A stretch of DNA of 64,000 nt, from contig JAZQVO010000027.1 in assembly GCA_045631905.1 (NCBI GenBank), positions 13,031 through 77,030 on the forward strand, written 5' to 3'. Both the position numbers and the translations under genes were made by a program. The notes under the pieces were generated by a model. It was not told where the DNA came from. It made no database searches and saw only the letters and a list, made by a program, of their open reading frames with translations. The stretch comes from HGM04593 sp045631905. Its GTDB lineage: Bacteria > Bacteroidota > Bacteroidia > Bacteroidales > Bacteroidaceae. Shown here one piece after another: positions 29,326 to 37,944 of the stretch; position 1 is the stretch's first letter, and each line of letters opens with the position of its first letter.

Positions 29326-31275
29326 ATGAAAAATTTAAAGTATCTATTCATTGCAACATTGTCACTGTTCTGTTTCAGTGCATGTGAAGATGTGCCCGAG
29401 CCCTACACCATTCCGGGCATGCAAGGAGGCGCCGGAGGCAGCCAAGAAGGTATAATTTACGAAGAAAACTTTGCAAGCAGTTTGGGAAGTTTCACCCAAA
29501 GCACAAACGAGCAAAACGTAAATTGGATTATTGATTACAACAGTGCATGTATATCGGGTTACGACAAGGAAAGCAGCACACGACACGCTGCCGAAAACTA
29601 CCTTATATCACCCGCGATAGACCTCACAGGCAAAGACGCGGTATACCTTTCGGTAAACTACGCCATAGGTTACATGGTAACAAATGTAGCTAACGAATGC
29701 CACAAAATCTTTGTAAGTAGCGACTACGCCGGCGATGTAAGCAAAGCCACATGGACCGAGTTGGCGTTCACCCCCCAAGGAAACACAAGCGGAAGCTTCG
29801 TTTTTGTTGAAGATAACATAGACCTCCCCGCAAGCGTACTTGGCAAAAGCAAGGTACACGTTGCCTTCCGTTACAAATCTACCACAACAGAAGCCAGCAC
29901 ATGGGAAATTAAATCCATGTCTGTGAACGAAGGCACCGCGCCCGAAAAAGAAGAGGTAGAAGCAAAAGAGATAACCGTAGCACAAGCCATAGCCTCAAAC
30001 TCAGGTCTGGCCATCGTAAAAGGATATATAGTTGGATTTATCGACGGCAAGAGCATCGATGGAGCACAATTCAGCAGTGCCGCCACAGTAGAGACAAACA
30101 TCATCATCGCCGACAACCCCGACGAGAGCGATATCTCCAAATGTTTGCCCGTTCAGCTACCAAGTGGCGATGTTCGTAACAAAGTAAACCTCAAAAGCAA
30201 CCCCGGCAACTACAAGAAACTAGTATTCCTCACCGGAAACTTAGAGAAATACTTTGGTGCTGCAGGTTTGAAGAGCGTTACAAAAGCCATGTTCGAAGGT
30301 GAAGAAGAAGGCGAAGGCAACACAGGCGAAGGCGATAAAGAGGAGCCCACAGGCAAAATCTACCTCAACGAAACATTTGCCAACGACCTCGGCTCTTTCA
30401 CAACCGCACAGATTGTAGACGACTACGCTTGGAAGCACGAAGTATACCAAAACAAAGCCTACGCCAAGGTTTCGGGCTATGCCAACAACGCAAGCCAAGA
30501 GGCAGAGAGCTGGCTCATCTCACCCTCTATCGATCTAAGCAACGAAACATCGGCAGTCATCACATTCGACTATGTAATTAACAAAGGCGAAGCAAGCCTT
30601 GCGGCAACCAACCACCAGTTGATGATTACCGACAACTACACAGGCGATTTCTTCATCACAGAGTGGAAAGCCATCGACTTTGGTGCAACCAACGACAACA
30701 CATGGAACTTCCGTAGCGCAAAAGCCACAATCCCCGCAGAGATGATGGGCAAGAGCAATGTTGTAATAGCATTCAAATACACATCTACAACAAGCGCATC
30801 GAGCACATGGGAGCTGAACAACGTAGTTGTTGCAGGTAGCGAAGGCGGTGAAGGCGGTAACACAGGCAACGAAGGCGAAGGCGGTAACGACGATAACGAA
30901 GGCGACACACCCTCGCAAGAAGAAGAAGTCCTGACAGTAGCCCAGCTCATTGCAGCCTACAACAACGGCACAACAGGTGCCACAAAGGTAACAGGCTACA
31001 TCGTCGGAACATCAGAGGTTAATAAGCCGGCATACACACCCATCTTTGGTACCGACAAAGCTTCGAACACCAACATTTTGCTTGCCGACAGCCCCAACGA
31101 GACAGACGGCAATAAATGTATCCCCGTTCAGTTGCCCCAAGGTAGCATCAGATCAGATTTGAATATACAGGCCCACCCCGAAAATATCGGAAAGAAAGTT
31201 ACCTTGACCGGCGAAATACTTAAATACTACAAAATGGCAGGATTAAAGAATACATCAGCATACGTGTTCGAGTAA
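29326..31275 (+). CDS. Lipoprotein with duplicated choice-of-anchor J and DUF6359 domains
   Basis: 649 aa. Lipobox Cys in CFSACEDVPEP. Architecture: choice-of-anchor J domain (about 45-205; EENFASSLGSF, SWEIKS-like end), DUF6359 OB-like domain (about 215-325; ITVAQAIAS, VKGYIVGFIDG, KCLPVQLPSG), an acidic Gly/Glu linker, a second anchor J domain (about 345-505; NETFANDLGSF), a Gly/Asn/Glu-rich linker, and a second DUF6359 domain (about 535-649; LTVAQLIAAYNNG, VTGYIVGTSE, KCIPVQLPQG). This is an internal tandem duplication. Surface exposed by its lipid anchor. Last gene of the receptor operon, followed by a strong terminator. Confidence 0.85.
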   Translation: MKNLKYLFIATLSLFCFSACEDVPEPYTIPGMQGGAGGSQEGIIYEENFASSLGSFTQSTNEQNVNWIIDYNSACISGYDKESSTRHAAENYLISPAIDLTGKDAVYLSVNYAIGYMVTNVANECHKIFVSSDYAGDVSKATWTELAFTPQGNTSGSFVFVEDNIDLPASVLGKSKVHVAFRYKSTTTEASTWEIKSMSVNEGTAPEKEEVEAKEITVAQAIASNSGLAIVKGYIVGFIDGKSIDGAQFSSAATVETNIIIADNPDESDISKCLPVQLPSGDVRNKVNLKSNPGNYKKLVFLTGNLEKYFGAAGLKSVTKAMFEGEEEGEGNTGEGDKEEPTGKIYLNETFANDLGSFTTAQIVDDYAWKHEVYQNKAYAKVSGYANNASQEAESWLISPSIDLSNETSAVITFDYVINKGEASLAATNHQLMITDNYTGDFFITEWKAIDFGATNDNTWNFRSAKATIPAEMMGKSNVVIAFKYTSTTSASSTWELNNVVVAGSEGGEGGNTGNEGEGGNDDNEGDTPSQEEEVLTVAQLIAAYNNGTTGATKVTGYIVGTSEVNKPAYTPIFGTDKASNTNILLADSPNETDGNKCIPVQLPQGSIRSDLNIQAHPENIGKKVTLTGEILKYYKMAGLKNTSAYVFE

Positions 31276-31294
31276 TAACCAGCCACATATAATC

Positions 31295-31332
31295 ACAAAT
31301 AGGCGTTGCTTTGCAAAGCAACGCCTATTTGT
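31295..31332 (+). terminator. Terminator of the receptor/lipoprotein operon
   Basis: Perfect 38-bp palindrome (arms 31295-31313 and 31314-31332) located 20 bp after the stop codon of the anchor J lipoprotein. Confidence 0.8.
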
Positions 31333-31392
31333 ATATAAACCGTCACCGATAGATAAAAGGAGCAAGAAAAGAGAATAATTTCCTATTGAAAA

Positions 31393-31424
31393 TTGGCTAT
31401 ATATCGCACAAAGAGCTATCTTCG
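31393..31424 (+). promoter_or_regulatory. Promoter for fabG
   Basis: TATCTTCG (31417-31424) with TTGG (31393-31396) 20 bp upstream; ATG follows 27 bp later. The C in the -7 box matches the variant seen at several other promoters here. Confidence 0.45.
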
Positions 31425-31451
31425 CACAAAAGAATCACAAAAAGCAAGAAC

Positions 31452-32198
31452 ATGAAAATATTAGAAGGTAAAGTCGCACTTGTCACAGGTGCCACACGAG
31501 GTATAGGCCGTGCAATAGCAGTAAAATTTGCCGAGTCGGGAGCAAACGTAGCGTTCACCTACCGACAGATAAACAACAACGCGCAAGAGCTCATAGACGA
31601 GCTCACAGCCATGGGAGTAACATGCAAGGGCTATGCAGCCGATGCGTCGGACTACACCGCAACAGAAGAGACCGTGAAACAAGTGCTCGCCGATTTTGGC
31701 AGAATAGATATTTTGGTAAACAACGCCGGCATAACAAAAGACGGCATGCTCATGCGCATGAGCGAAGAGCAGTGGGACAGCGTAATAAACGTGAACCTTA
31801 AATCGGCCTTCAACTTCACACGCGCCGTAGTACCCGCCATGGCCAAACAACGTGCAGGCAGCATCATATACATGACCTCTATCGTGGGCGAGCATGGCAA
31901 TGCAGGCCAGTGCAACTATTCGGCATCAAAAGCCGGAGTTATAGGCCTCGCAAAATCGGTAGCAAAAGAGATGGGCCCCCGTGGAATAAGAGCCAACTGC
32001 ATTGCACCCGGTTTCATACTCACAGACATGACCTCGGCCATACCCGAAGAGATGCGCGAAGCATGGGCAAAGAACATACCCCTGCGTCGTGCGGGCCAGC
32101 CCGAAGATGTTGCAAACGTAGCACTCTTCCTCGCCGGCGACCTCTCATCATATGTCAGTGGTCAGGTTATCAACTGCTGTGGTGCCATGAGTTGCTGA
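31452..32198 (+). CDS. fabG: 3-oxoacyl-[acyl-carrier-protein] reductase
   Basis: NADPH-dependent ketoreductase of type II fatty acid synthesis (SDR family). ATG 31452 (MKILEGKVALVTGATRGIG) gives 248 aa; an upstream in-frame start would cover the promoter. Seen: TGATRGIGRA cofactor loop, NNAGI, catalytic Ser in MTSIVGEHG and the YSASK Tyr-Lys pair, PGFILTDMT. The C-terminus ends VINCCGAMSC, typical of Bacteroidales FabG. Monocistronic. Confidence 0.96.
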   Translation: MKILEGKVALVTGATRGIGRAIAVKFAESGANVAFTYRQINNNAQELIDELTAMGVTCKGYAADASDYTATEETVKQVLADFGRIDILVNNAGITKDGMLMRMSEEQWDSVINVNLKSAFNFTRAVVPAMAKQRAGSIIYMTSIVGEHGNAGQCNYSASKAGVIGLAKSVAKEMGPRGIRANCIAPGFILTDMTSAIPEEMREAWAKNIPLRRAGQPEDVANVALFLAGDLSSYVSGQVINCCGAMSC

Positions 32199-32213
32199 TA
32201 AGGCATAGCTTTA

Positions 32214-32261
32214 ATAAACGCCAAGCGGGGTTCCTTGCAAGGAACACCGCTTGGCGTTTAT
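32214..32261. terminator. Bidirectional terminator between fabG and pyrG
   Basis: Inverted repeat covering 32214-32261 with arms of about 21 nt and one G-A mismatch. Located between convergent stop codons. Confidence 0.8.
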
Positions 32262-32272
32262 ATGTAAATAGA

Positions 32273-33877
32273 TTACTCTTTATTAGCTATTACATGCTTT
32301 ACAAACTCCATAACAAGAGGAGAGGGATGCAACACAGTGCTCGAATACTGAGGCTCGTAAATAACACCCACGTACCAATCGCAAGAGGGGGACTCAACAA
32401 TATCCACAAGGCCCGACTCGGGGTGAATACCTGTACATTTGAGACCTGCGTTCTCAAGCTCCTCTCGATACTCGATATTCAACTCGTAACGGTGATAGTG
32501 ACGCTCCGTAACCTTCTCCACGCCATAAGCCACATGAGCCTTGGAGCCTGCCACAATTTCAGTATCATAACCACCGCGACGCATTGTACCAAAGGGGTTG
32601 CCAACGCTCTTCAAATCCTCCATAATATCCACAATCTTGTGAGAGGTCTTGTCGTCCATCTCATAACTGCTTGCATCTTTATAGCCCAAGAGAGTGCGAG
32701 CACACTCAATAGCCATCACCTGCATACCCAAACCAATACCGAGAGTAATTTTGTTATTCTCGCGACAATATTTTGCCGCAACAACCTTACCCTCGAAACC
32801 GCGAGGACCTACACCGGGACATATAATGTAACCGTCCATGCCTTTCAACATTTCGGCAACATTCTCCTCGTTAATCTTCTCGCTGTTTATAAAGTGAGGT
32901 TTTATTTTGCAGTCGTTGTAAGCACCACACTGCGAAAGACTCTCGTGGATACTCTTATAAGCATCTTGCAAGTCATACTTACCTACAAGACCTATATTTA
33001 TTATTCTCTTCGCATTCTTTCTGCGCTCAACAAACGAACGCCAAGGAGCCAAAGCAGGTGTCTCGCCCACCTCTTCGCCTGTAAGGGTAAGGATAGCAGT
33101 GTCCAAGCCCTGCTCCTGCATCTTGATGGGTACCTCATAGATAGAGGGAACATCTAAGCTCTGCACCACGCAGTCGGGGCGCACATTACAGAAACTTGCA
33201 ACCTTTTTGCACAAACCCTGACTTAACTTATGCTCGGCACGGAGAACAAGACAGTCGGGCTGAATACCAAGGCTCTGCAACTGCTTCACAGAGTGCTGTG
33301 TAGGCTTTGTTTTCAACTCGCCCGCAGCCGACAAATAGGGAACATATGTAAGATGCACGCACACAGCCTTGTTACCAAGTTCCCATTTAAGCTGGCGCAT
33401 AGCCTCCAAGAAGGGAAGGCCCTCAATATCGCCCACAGTACCACCAATCTCGGTAATCACAAAATCGTACTTATCCTTTGTGCTCATACGTTTCATTTTG
33501 CGCTTTATCTCGTCGGTAATATGAGGTATCACCTGCACGGTTTTTCCAAGATACTCGCCACGACGCTCCTTCTCTATCACCTCGCTATAAATGCGACCTG
33601 TGGTGAAGGTGTTCCAACGAGTGGTTTTAATATCGGTAAAACGCTCATAGTGACCAAGGTCGAGGTCGGCCTCGTGACCATCTATGGTAATATAGCACTC
33701 ACCATGCTCCTGCGGGTTAAGTGTTCCTGGAGAAACATTGATGTAAGGATCGAATTTCTGGATTGTGATTTTATACCCTCTTGCCTGCAAAAGTTTACCA
33801 AGCGAAGCAGAGATTATACCTTTACCGAGAGATGAGGCAACGCCACCGGTAACAAAGATGAATTTAGTTTCAGCCAT
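32273..33877 (-). CDS. pyrG: CTP synthase with substituted glutaminase triad
   Basis: Makes CTP from UTP and ATP. ATG 33877 (MAETKFIFVTGG) gives 534 aa. The synthetase half (1-270) is intact: GGVASSLGKGI P-loop, DLDLGHYERF, EIGGTVGDIEGLPFLEA, KTKPTQHSV. The class I amidotransferase half is not. The nucleophile motif, GICLGMQ in E. coli, is GIGLGMQ here (Gly382 codon at 32732-32734). The His-Pro-Glu of QFHPEFTST aligns to YEPQYSST (Glu508, Gln510). The oxyanion loop PGGFGYRG is PGVGPRG. The structural ERHYHRYELN segment remains. I infer that glutamine hydrolysis is lost and that free ammonia is the nitrogen donor. Driven by a consensus promoter with a structured leader. Confidence 0.95.
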   Translation of the reverse strand: MAETKFIFVTGGVASSLGKGIISASLGKLLQARGYKITIQKFDPYINVSPGTLNPQEHGECYITIDGHEADLDLGHYERFTDIKTTRWNTFTTGRIYSEVIEKERRGEYLGKTVQVIPHITDEIKRKMKRMSTKDKYDFVITEIGGTVGDIEGLPFLEAMRQLKWELGNKAVCVHLTYVPYLSAAGELKTKPTQHSVKQLQSLGIQPDCLVLRAEHKLSQGLCKKVASFCNVRPDCVVQSLDVPSIYEVPIKMQEQGLDTAILTLTGEEVGETPALAPWRSFVERRKNAKRIINIGLVGKYDLQDAYKSIHESLSQCGAYNDCKIKPHFINSEKINEENVAEMLKGMDGYIICPGVGPRGFEGKVVAAKYCRENNKITLGIGLGMQVMAIECARTLLGYKDASSYEMDDKTSHKIVDIMEDLKSVGNPFGTMRRGGYDTEIVAGSKAHVAYGVEKVTERHYHRYELNIEYREELENAGLKCTGIHPESGLVDIVESPSCDWYVGVIYEPQYSSTVLHPSPLVMEFVKHVIANKE

Positions 33878-33909
33878 ATAAGAAGTTTGTATTAAATTAT
33901 CAAAATTAT

Positions 33910-33980
33910 TGTCCAAACCCCGGCTCTGCTTACACAAAGCCACATATGCTCGGTTCCCTCGCTTACCTATGGCTTTGGAC
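33910..33980 (-). promoter_or_regulatory. Structured, potentially bistable leader of pyrG mRNA
   Basis: The predicted 5' end of the transcript carries UGUCCAAAGCCA. Its UGUCCAAA can pair with UUUGGACA (minus strand, plus coordinates 33910-33917 with 33974-33981). Inside, GGCUUUG (33935-33941) pairs with CAGAGCC (33922-33928) as a 7-bp hairpin. Alternatively the 5' CAAAGCCA pairs perfectly (8 bp) with UGGCUUUG, which destroys both other helices. No poly-U terminator follows. I do not recognise a known RNA family. Confidence 0.5.
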
Positions 33981-33983
33981 ATA

Positions 33984-34014
33984 CAAAGATAGTGCAAGAC
34001 AAGAGCAATACAAA
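33984..34014 (-). promoter_or_regulatory. Consensus Bacteroidetes promoter for pyrG
   Basis: Minus strand TTTG (34011-34014), a 19-bp spacer, TATCTTTG (33984-33991). This is an exact match to the TTTG-N19-TAnnTTTG pattern and the best promoter in the window. Predicted transcription start near 33980, leaving a leader of about 100 nt. Confidence 0.7.
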
Positions 34015-34190
34015 ATAAATTTATATTTTTTAGAAAATAAAAATTCAAAAGAGCCTGTTGTCAAAAAGCACGGCACAAGGCCCATTCTCCAAAATAATTG
34101 AGGAGCAACAAGTTAAAGAAAGAGGCAACAAAACCTGTTTTTTTATGGTTGTTCCTCTATTAAAACTATTTTTAAATCACCATGGCACCG

Positions 34191-34229
34191 GATAAAAAAC
34201 AGAGGCCGACTTTATCAAAAGCCGACCTC
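34191..34229 (-). terminator. Terminator after the GH16 gene
   Basis: Minus strand 12-bp stem with two G-U pairs (34218-34229 with 34202-34213), 4-nt loop, followed by a T-rich tract (34191-34201). It would end transcription coming from the GH16 gene and possibly the whole his operon. The rest of 34030-34190 holds no gene I can support. Confidence 0.7.
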
Positions 34230-34257
34230 CGAAAAACATAAGTTATAAAGAAAAAAA

Positions 34258-36924
34258 TTATTTCACTATCACCTTGTTGTTATCGACAACATAAATACCC
34301 GAAGGCAAAGAGAACGTATAAGCACCATCAACAAAAGCCTTGGCCACCCTGCGCCCCACAATATCATAAACAACAACATCGGCAGGCGCAGACACCGATA
34401 CCACGATGCCACCTTCAACACCCTCTACATGGGCACCCTTCTTCTCGAACATATTCACAATACCCACTGTGCCAAGAGTATTCTCCATACCCTCTTTCTG
34501 GTACACGCGCACCCAATCGAAGAGCGTCTCGTAGGTGTGAGTAACATCGGCAGGTTTCGCCCATGAGCCATTACCTACACTCTGGTTTAGAATTATGTGA
34601 AAATGGTCGTCGAAAGGCCACTGACCATTAGCAAGCGCATCGGCCGATGTCGATTTTTTGTACTCACCCACCTGCTTGCCATCGAGGAACCAACGTATAT
34701 AATTGACGTCCCATTCGAGTGTAAACACATGATAGCGGTCGAGAGGAGCATACTCGTTGAAGCTCGAACGAGGATTGTTTTTGTAACCAAGCACATATGT
34801 CCATTTTGAATGTACTGTGTGGTAAGCATACTCTTGAGCGTCTATAACCTCCCAGATATCGATCTCGCCATCATTAGGCCAACCGCCGGATTGGTCCTCG
34901 GGCATCATCCAAAAAGCGGGGAAGTTACCTGTCCAGCCATGAGTCTTTATACGACCCTCGATGCGTCCGTATGTAAAGCCGAACTTACCACGGCTCCAGA
35001 TACCACCTGTAATCATAGGAACATTATCGACAGAGGTATCGGGGTTAGGTATTGCACGTGTAACCAGCTTGCCATCTTCTATGTAAACAACCTCTTCGCT
35101 GTCGCTGAGCCAACGGTTCCATGTAGCACCCTGACGCTGACAACGTACCCACCAATCACTCGAAGGCTGTGTACCGTCGGGAGCATTAAACTCTTCGGCA
35201 AACACAACGTTCCATTTACAATCCGCGCCCTTTTCAAAGTCGGCCGAGATGCGAACATCGCCATATACATAATCGCCGTCGAGAACCATGGTACCACTTG
35301 TTGCAGGAATAACAAGTTCACCCCACTGCTTGTTACCATTTATATATTGCTCGCCGTCGATATTTATACCATAGCGCACAACAACCTCCTTCGCCTCAAA
35401 GCCGGGGGCACCGGGCATGAGCTCGAATTTTATATCGGTAAAAGGAGTAGCCCAAACAGGCAACGCCGAATAATTCTCTCCGTTGATGCTACCATTAACA
35501 GTATTAAGCTCGAGCTTCTTGGCACCTTCGTGTAGGAAAGAGACAATAAAATCGGCTACAGCACCACCCTCTGAAAGAATATTCTCGGAACCGGCAGGGT
35601 TATAATTATCGACATCGGCCTTTAAACGTACACGATAAACACCCTCCTTTACATAGTCGGGGAAAGTGTATGCAAGCCCTTTTGTAGATGTAGCTGTTGC
35701 CACATGCTCGTTAGAGTACAACACCTCACCGTTAGGATTTTGCAACGCGCTGAATTTGCCATCGTTGTTAAAGTCGATGTACATATAGTAATTTAGCTTA
35801 TCGTTGCTATCGTCGATGTTTACAGTAAGGGGGTTCGAGCCATAGAGAACAACAGGCTCGGCAGTTGCATTGAGGTAAGCGCAATTTTCAACAGACATCT
35901 CATAGCTTCTATCGCCGGCAACAATGCTTATATTACCATTATATAGGCCCTCGGCTTCGCTGTCGAAAGAGATAGCATAACCCTCACCGTCGGCACCTTC
36001 GAGTTCCTGTACAAAAACAGGCTCAACAACAACATCGCCATCTACCAACAAACCATTTATATTTACGATATCGCCCTCCATAAAAGATGAAGAGATTATA
36101 TCCTCGGCATGCTGTGCAACACCATGTACAAGAGCCTCGTCATTCAAATTATAGCCATGACGCACCTTCACGTGGTCGAGAACATAACCCTCGGCGGGAG
36201 TAATCTTTATCTTAAAATCCTGACCAAAAGGAACCTCGGCAGGGAGAGCAGAGCCATCGATAGCAGAAACCGAACCATTCTCGGCTATTACAGAAAGGGA
36301 GCTGTTATCGCCATGAATATTAATGCGAATATCGCACACGGCACCACCGTTCTTAATTATTCCGTTACCATCTTCGGGGCGACCGGCAGGGTCTATCGAT
36401 GCCCAATCGACTTTGTAACGCATGAGATAATACCCGTTGGGAATATTGGCAGGAATCTTAAATGCAGGGGGATTCAACACGTTGGGGTTTGATACCTGTA
36501 CACCGTTACTATTGTAACCTGCGCTCGAACCGGGTGTAGGCTCGGCATACGAAAAGGCCATAATATCGCCATCTTTTGCAAAAGAGCCGTTGGCATTTAA
36601 TGTGGCATCAAAATTTCCGTCTTGTCCAAAATCTATATACACAAAACCGTTCATCCATGTACCGGTGAAGCCAAACACAGGTGTAACCGTTTCGCCGGCC
36701 TTTGCTGTAAAATAGGTGTTTGTGATGTTACTGTAAATTTTCAGAGGGGTAGGCAGGTTTGCCGACTGGTTGCCATCGACCGAGCCGTTCAACGACACGC
36801 TATTCAAGCGACGTGAGGCATGAGCGTAATTCAGCGTCTTGTCGAACACAACCGGATAATCCTCGGCCATCACCAAGCAAGGCAACAAAGCCAACAGACA
36901 ACAGTTAAATAGAAATTTTCTCAT
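34258..36924 (-). CDS. Secreted GH16 family glucanase with GEVED-like domains and T9SS-like C-terminus
   Basis: 888 aa from ATG 36924 (MRKFLFNCCLLALLPCLVMA signal peptide). Two GEVED-type repeats are visible: FVYIDFGQDGNFD near residue 95 and YMYIDFNNDGKFS near 370, each followed by a strand-rich module (VLDHVKVRHGYN; EVVVRYGIN). The catalytic GH16 domain spans about 580-800: FAEEFNAPDG, the active-site GEIDIWEV near residue 687 with both Glu and the Asp, and HVFTLEWDVNYIRWFLDG. Members cleave beta-1,3/1,4-glucans such as laminarin. The last 65 residues (VVVYDIVGRRVAKAF, YTFSLPSGIYVV, terminal KVIVK) look like a type IX secretion sorting domain. 24 bp downstream of the small lipoprotein, same direction. 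Confidence 0.92.
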   Translation of the reverse strand: MRKFLFNCCLLALLPCLVMAEDYPVVFDKTLNYAHASRRLNSVSLNGSVDGNQSANLPTPLKIYSNITNTYFTAKAGETVTPVFGFTGTWMNGFVYIDFGQDGNFDATLNANGSFAKDGDIMAFSYAEPTPGSSAGYNSNGVQVSNPNVLNPPAFKIPANIPNGYYLMRYKVDWASIDPAGRPEDGNGIIKNGGAVCDIRINIHGDNSSLSVIAENGSVSAIDGSALPAEVPFGQDFKIKITPAEGYVLDHVKVRHGYNLNDEALVHGVAQHAEDIISSSFMEGDIVNINGLLVDGDVVVEPVFVQELEGADGEGYAISFDSEAEGLYNGNISIVAGDRSYEMSVENCAYLNATAEPVVLYGSNPLTVNIDDSNDKLNYYMYIDFNNDGKFSALQNPNGEVLYSNEHVATATSTKGLAYTFPDYVKEGVYRVRLKADVDNYNPAGSENILSEGGAVADFIVSFLHEGAKKLELNTVNGSINGENYSALPVWATPFTDIKFELMPGAPGFEAKEVVVRYGINIDGEQYINGNKQWGELVIPATSGTMVLDGDYVYGDVRISADFEKGADCKWNVVFAEEFNAPDGTQPSSDWWVRCQRQGATWNRWLSDSEEVVYIEDGKLVTRAIPNPDTSVDNVPMITGGIWSRGKFGFTYGRIEGRIKTHGWTGNFPAFWMMPEDQSGGWPNDGEIDIWEVIDAQEYAYHTVHSKWTYVLGYKNNPRSSFNEYAPLDRYHVFTLEWDVNYIRWFLDGKQVGEYKKSTSADALANGQWPFDDHFHIILNQSVGNGSWAKPADVTHTYETLFDWVRVYQKEGMENTLGTVGIVNMFEKKGAHVEGVEGGIVVSVSAPADVVVYDIVGRRVAKAFVDGAYTFSLPSGIYVVDNNKVIVK

Positions 36925-36948
36925 AAACAATTATTTAGATTTCACATT

Positions 36949-37329
36949 TTACTCCTTAAAACGCACGTAACTATTCACAGTCTCTACGCTACCATCGGAA
37001 CCACATGTCCCCAGGCATAGAGTGTCGGCATTTACGTTGTATATGTAAACAGCCTGCTCGACAGCACCATTCTTATGCTCAAATGTCACATTGAGCGAGG
37101 AGCCCTGCTCCCACTTTATACGGCTGTGCAAAGTGTCGGCAACAAAAACAAACCCTGTTTTGTCCTCGTTAAACATAATTTCGCACTTGCTCTCTGTTGC
37201 TGGTTCTTGTTGCACCCAAAGCCCCAACACAGGGCTTTTAACCTTAACAGCCTGAACCTGTTCCTGCTTTTTACCACCACATGCAACAAGCATCGCAAGT
37301 AAAGATACTGCAAATATTATATTTTTCAT
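36949..37329 (-). CDS. Small lipoprotein downstream of hisIE
   Basis: 126 aa, lipobox Cys in LAMLVACGGKK (about residue 17). The mature part is beta-rich with G.WVQQEP, IMFNEDKTGFVF, W.QGS.L.VTF, a pattern like lipocalin-type DUF proteins of Bacteroidetes, though I cannot name the family. It begins 3 bp after the hisIE stop codon, so it is almost certainly co-transcribed with the his operon; a functional link is not evident. Confidence 0.78.
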   Translation of the reverse strand: MKNIIFAVSLLAMLVACGGKKQEQVQAVKVKSPVLGLWVQQEPATESKCEIMFNEDKTGFVFVADTLHSRIKWEQGSSLNVTFEHKNGAVEQAVYIYNVNADTLCLGTCGSDGSVETVNSYVRFKE

Positions 37330-37332
37330 AAT

Positions 37333-37932
37333 TTAACTGTGTCTTTCGGCAAGTTCACGTTCAATATCTTCGAGCGAGAATCCCATCTGCTCGTTAAGCA
37401 CCAACAGGTGATATATGAGGTCCGAAGCCTCGTACAAGTAACGCTCTTTGTTGGCATCTATAGCCTCTATAACTGTCTCCACCGCCTCTTCGCCCACCTT
37501 TTGAGCAATTTTATTCACACCTTTCTTAAAAAGCATGGTGGTGTAAGAGCCCTCGGGCATCTCGGCATGACGACCCTGAATAACCTTTTCGAGTTTGCGC
37601 ACAAAGCCCTCGTTCTCGGGTGTGTCGAAACAACTTGTTGTGCCACGGTGACAAGCAGGACCATAAGGCTTACCCATAATGAGCAGTGTGTCGTTGTCGC
37701 AGTCGGGGTACATCTTTACCACCTCTATGTAGTTACCGCTTGTTTCGCCTTTTGTCCACAAAGCATTGCGCGAACGGCTGTAAAAGGTTGCTTTACCTGT
37801 CTCCACGGTCTTCTCATACGCCTCTTTGTTCATATAAGCAACCATGAGAACCTTTAATGTGGCATAATCCTGCACAACAACGGGCAACAAGCCGTCGCTG
37901 TTTTTCGATAAATCAAATTCTGAAAAATTCAT
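37333..37932 (-). CDS. hisI: Bifunctional phosphoribosyl-AMP cyclohydrolase / phosphoribosyl-ATP pyrophosphatase
   Basis: Histidine biosynthesis steps 2 and 3 (hisIE fusion). 199 aa. N-terminal HisI half: VVVQDY, TFYSRSRNALWTKGE, PDCDNDTLL, and the Cys/His zinc site ACHRGTTSCF. C-terminal HisE half from about residue 110: FVRKLEKVI, KVGEEAVETVIEA with the Glu metal cluster, DLIYHLLVL. Last his gene in the operon, 12 bp after hisF. Confidence 0.96.
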   Translation of the reverse strand: MNFSEFDLSKNSDGLLPVVVQDYATLKVLMVAYMNKEAYEKTVETGKATFYSRSRNALWTKGETSGNYIEVVKMYPDCDNDTLLIMGKPYGPACHRGTTSCFDTPENEGFVRKLEKVIQGRHAEMPEGSYTTMLFKKGVNKIAQKVGEEAVETVIEAIDANKERYLYEASDLIYHLLVLNEQMGFSLEDIERELAERHS

Positions 37933-37944
37933 ATCTTTATATTT

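Noticed and set aside
33910..33981. tRNA-like length and 7-8 bp terminal stem in the pyrG leader
   Set aside because: No T-loop GGTTCRA at the right place, no anticodon arm, and it lies directly between promoter and pyrG; treated as a leader structure.
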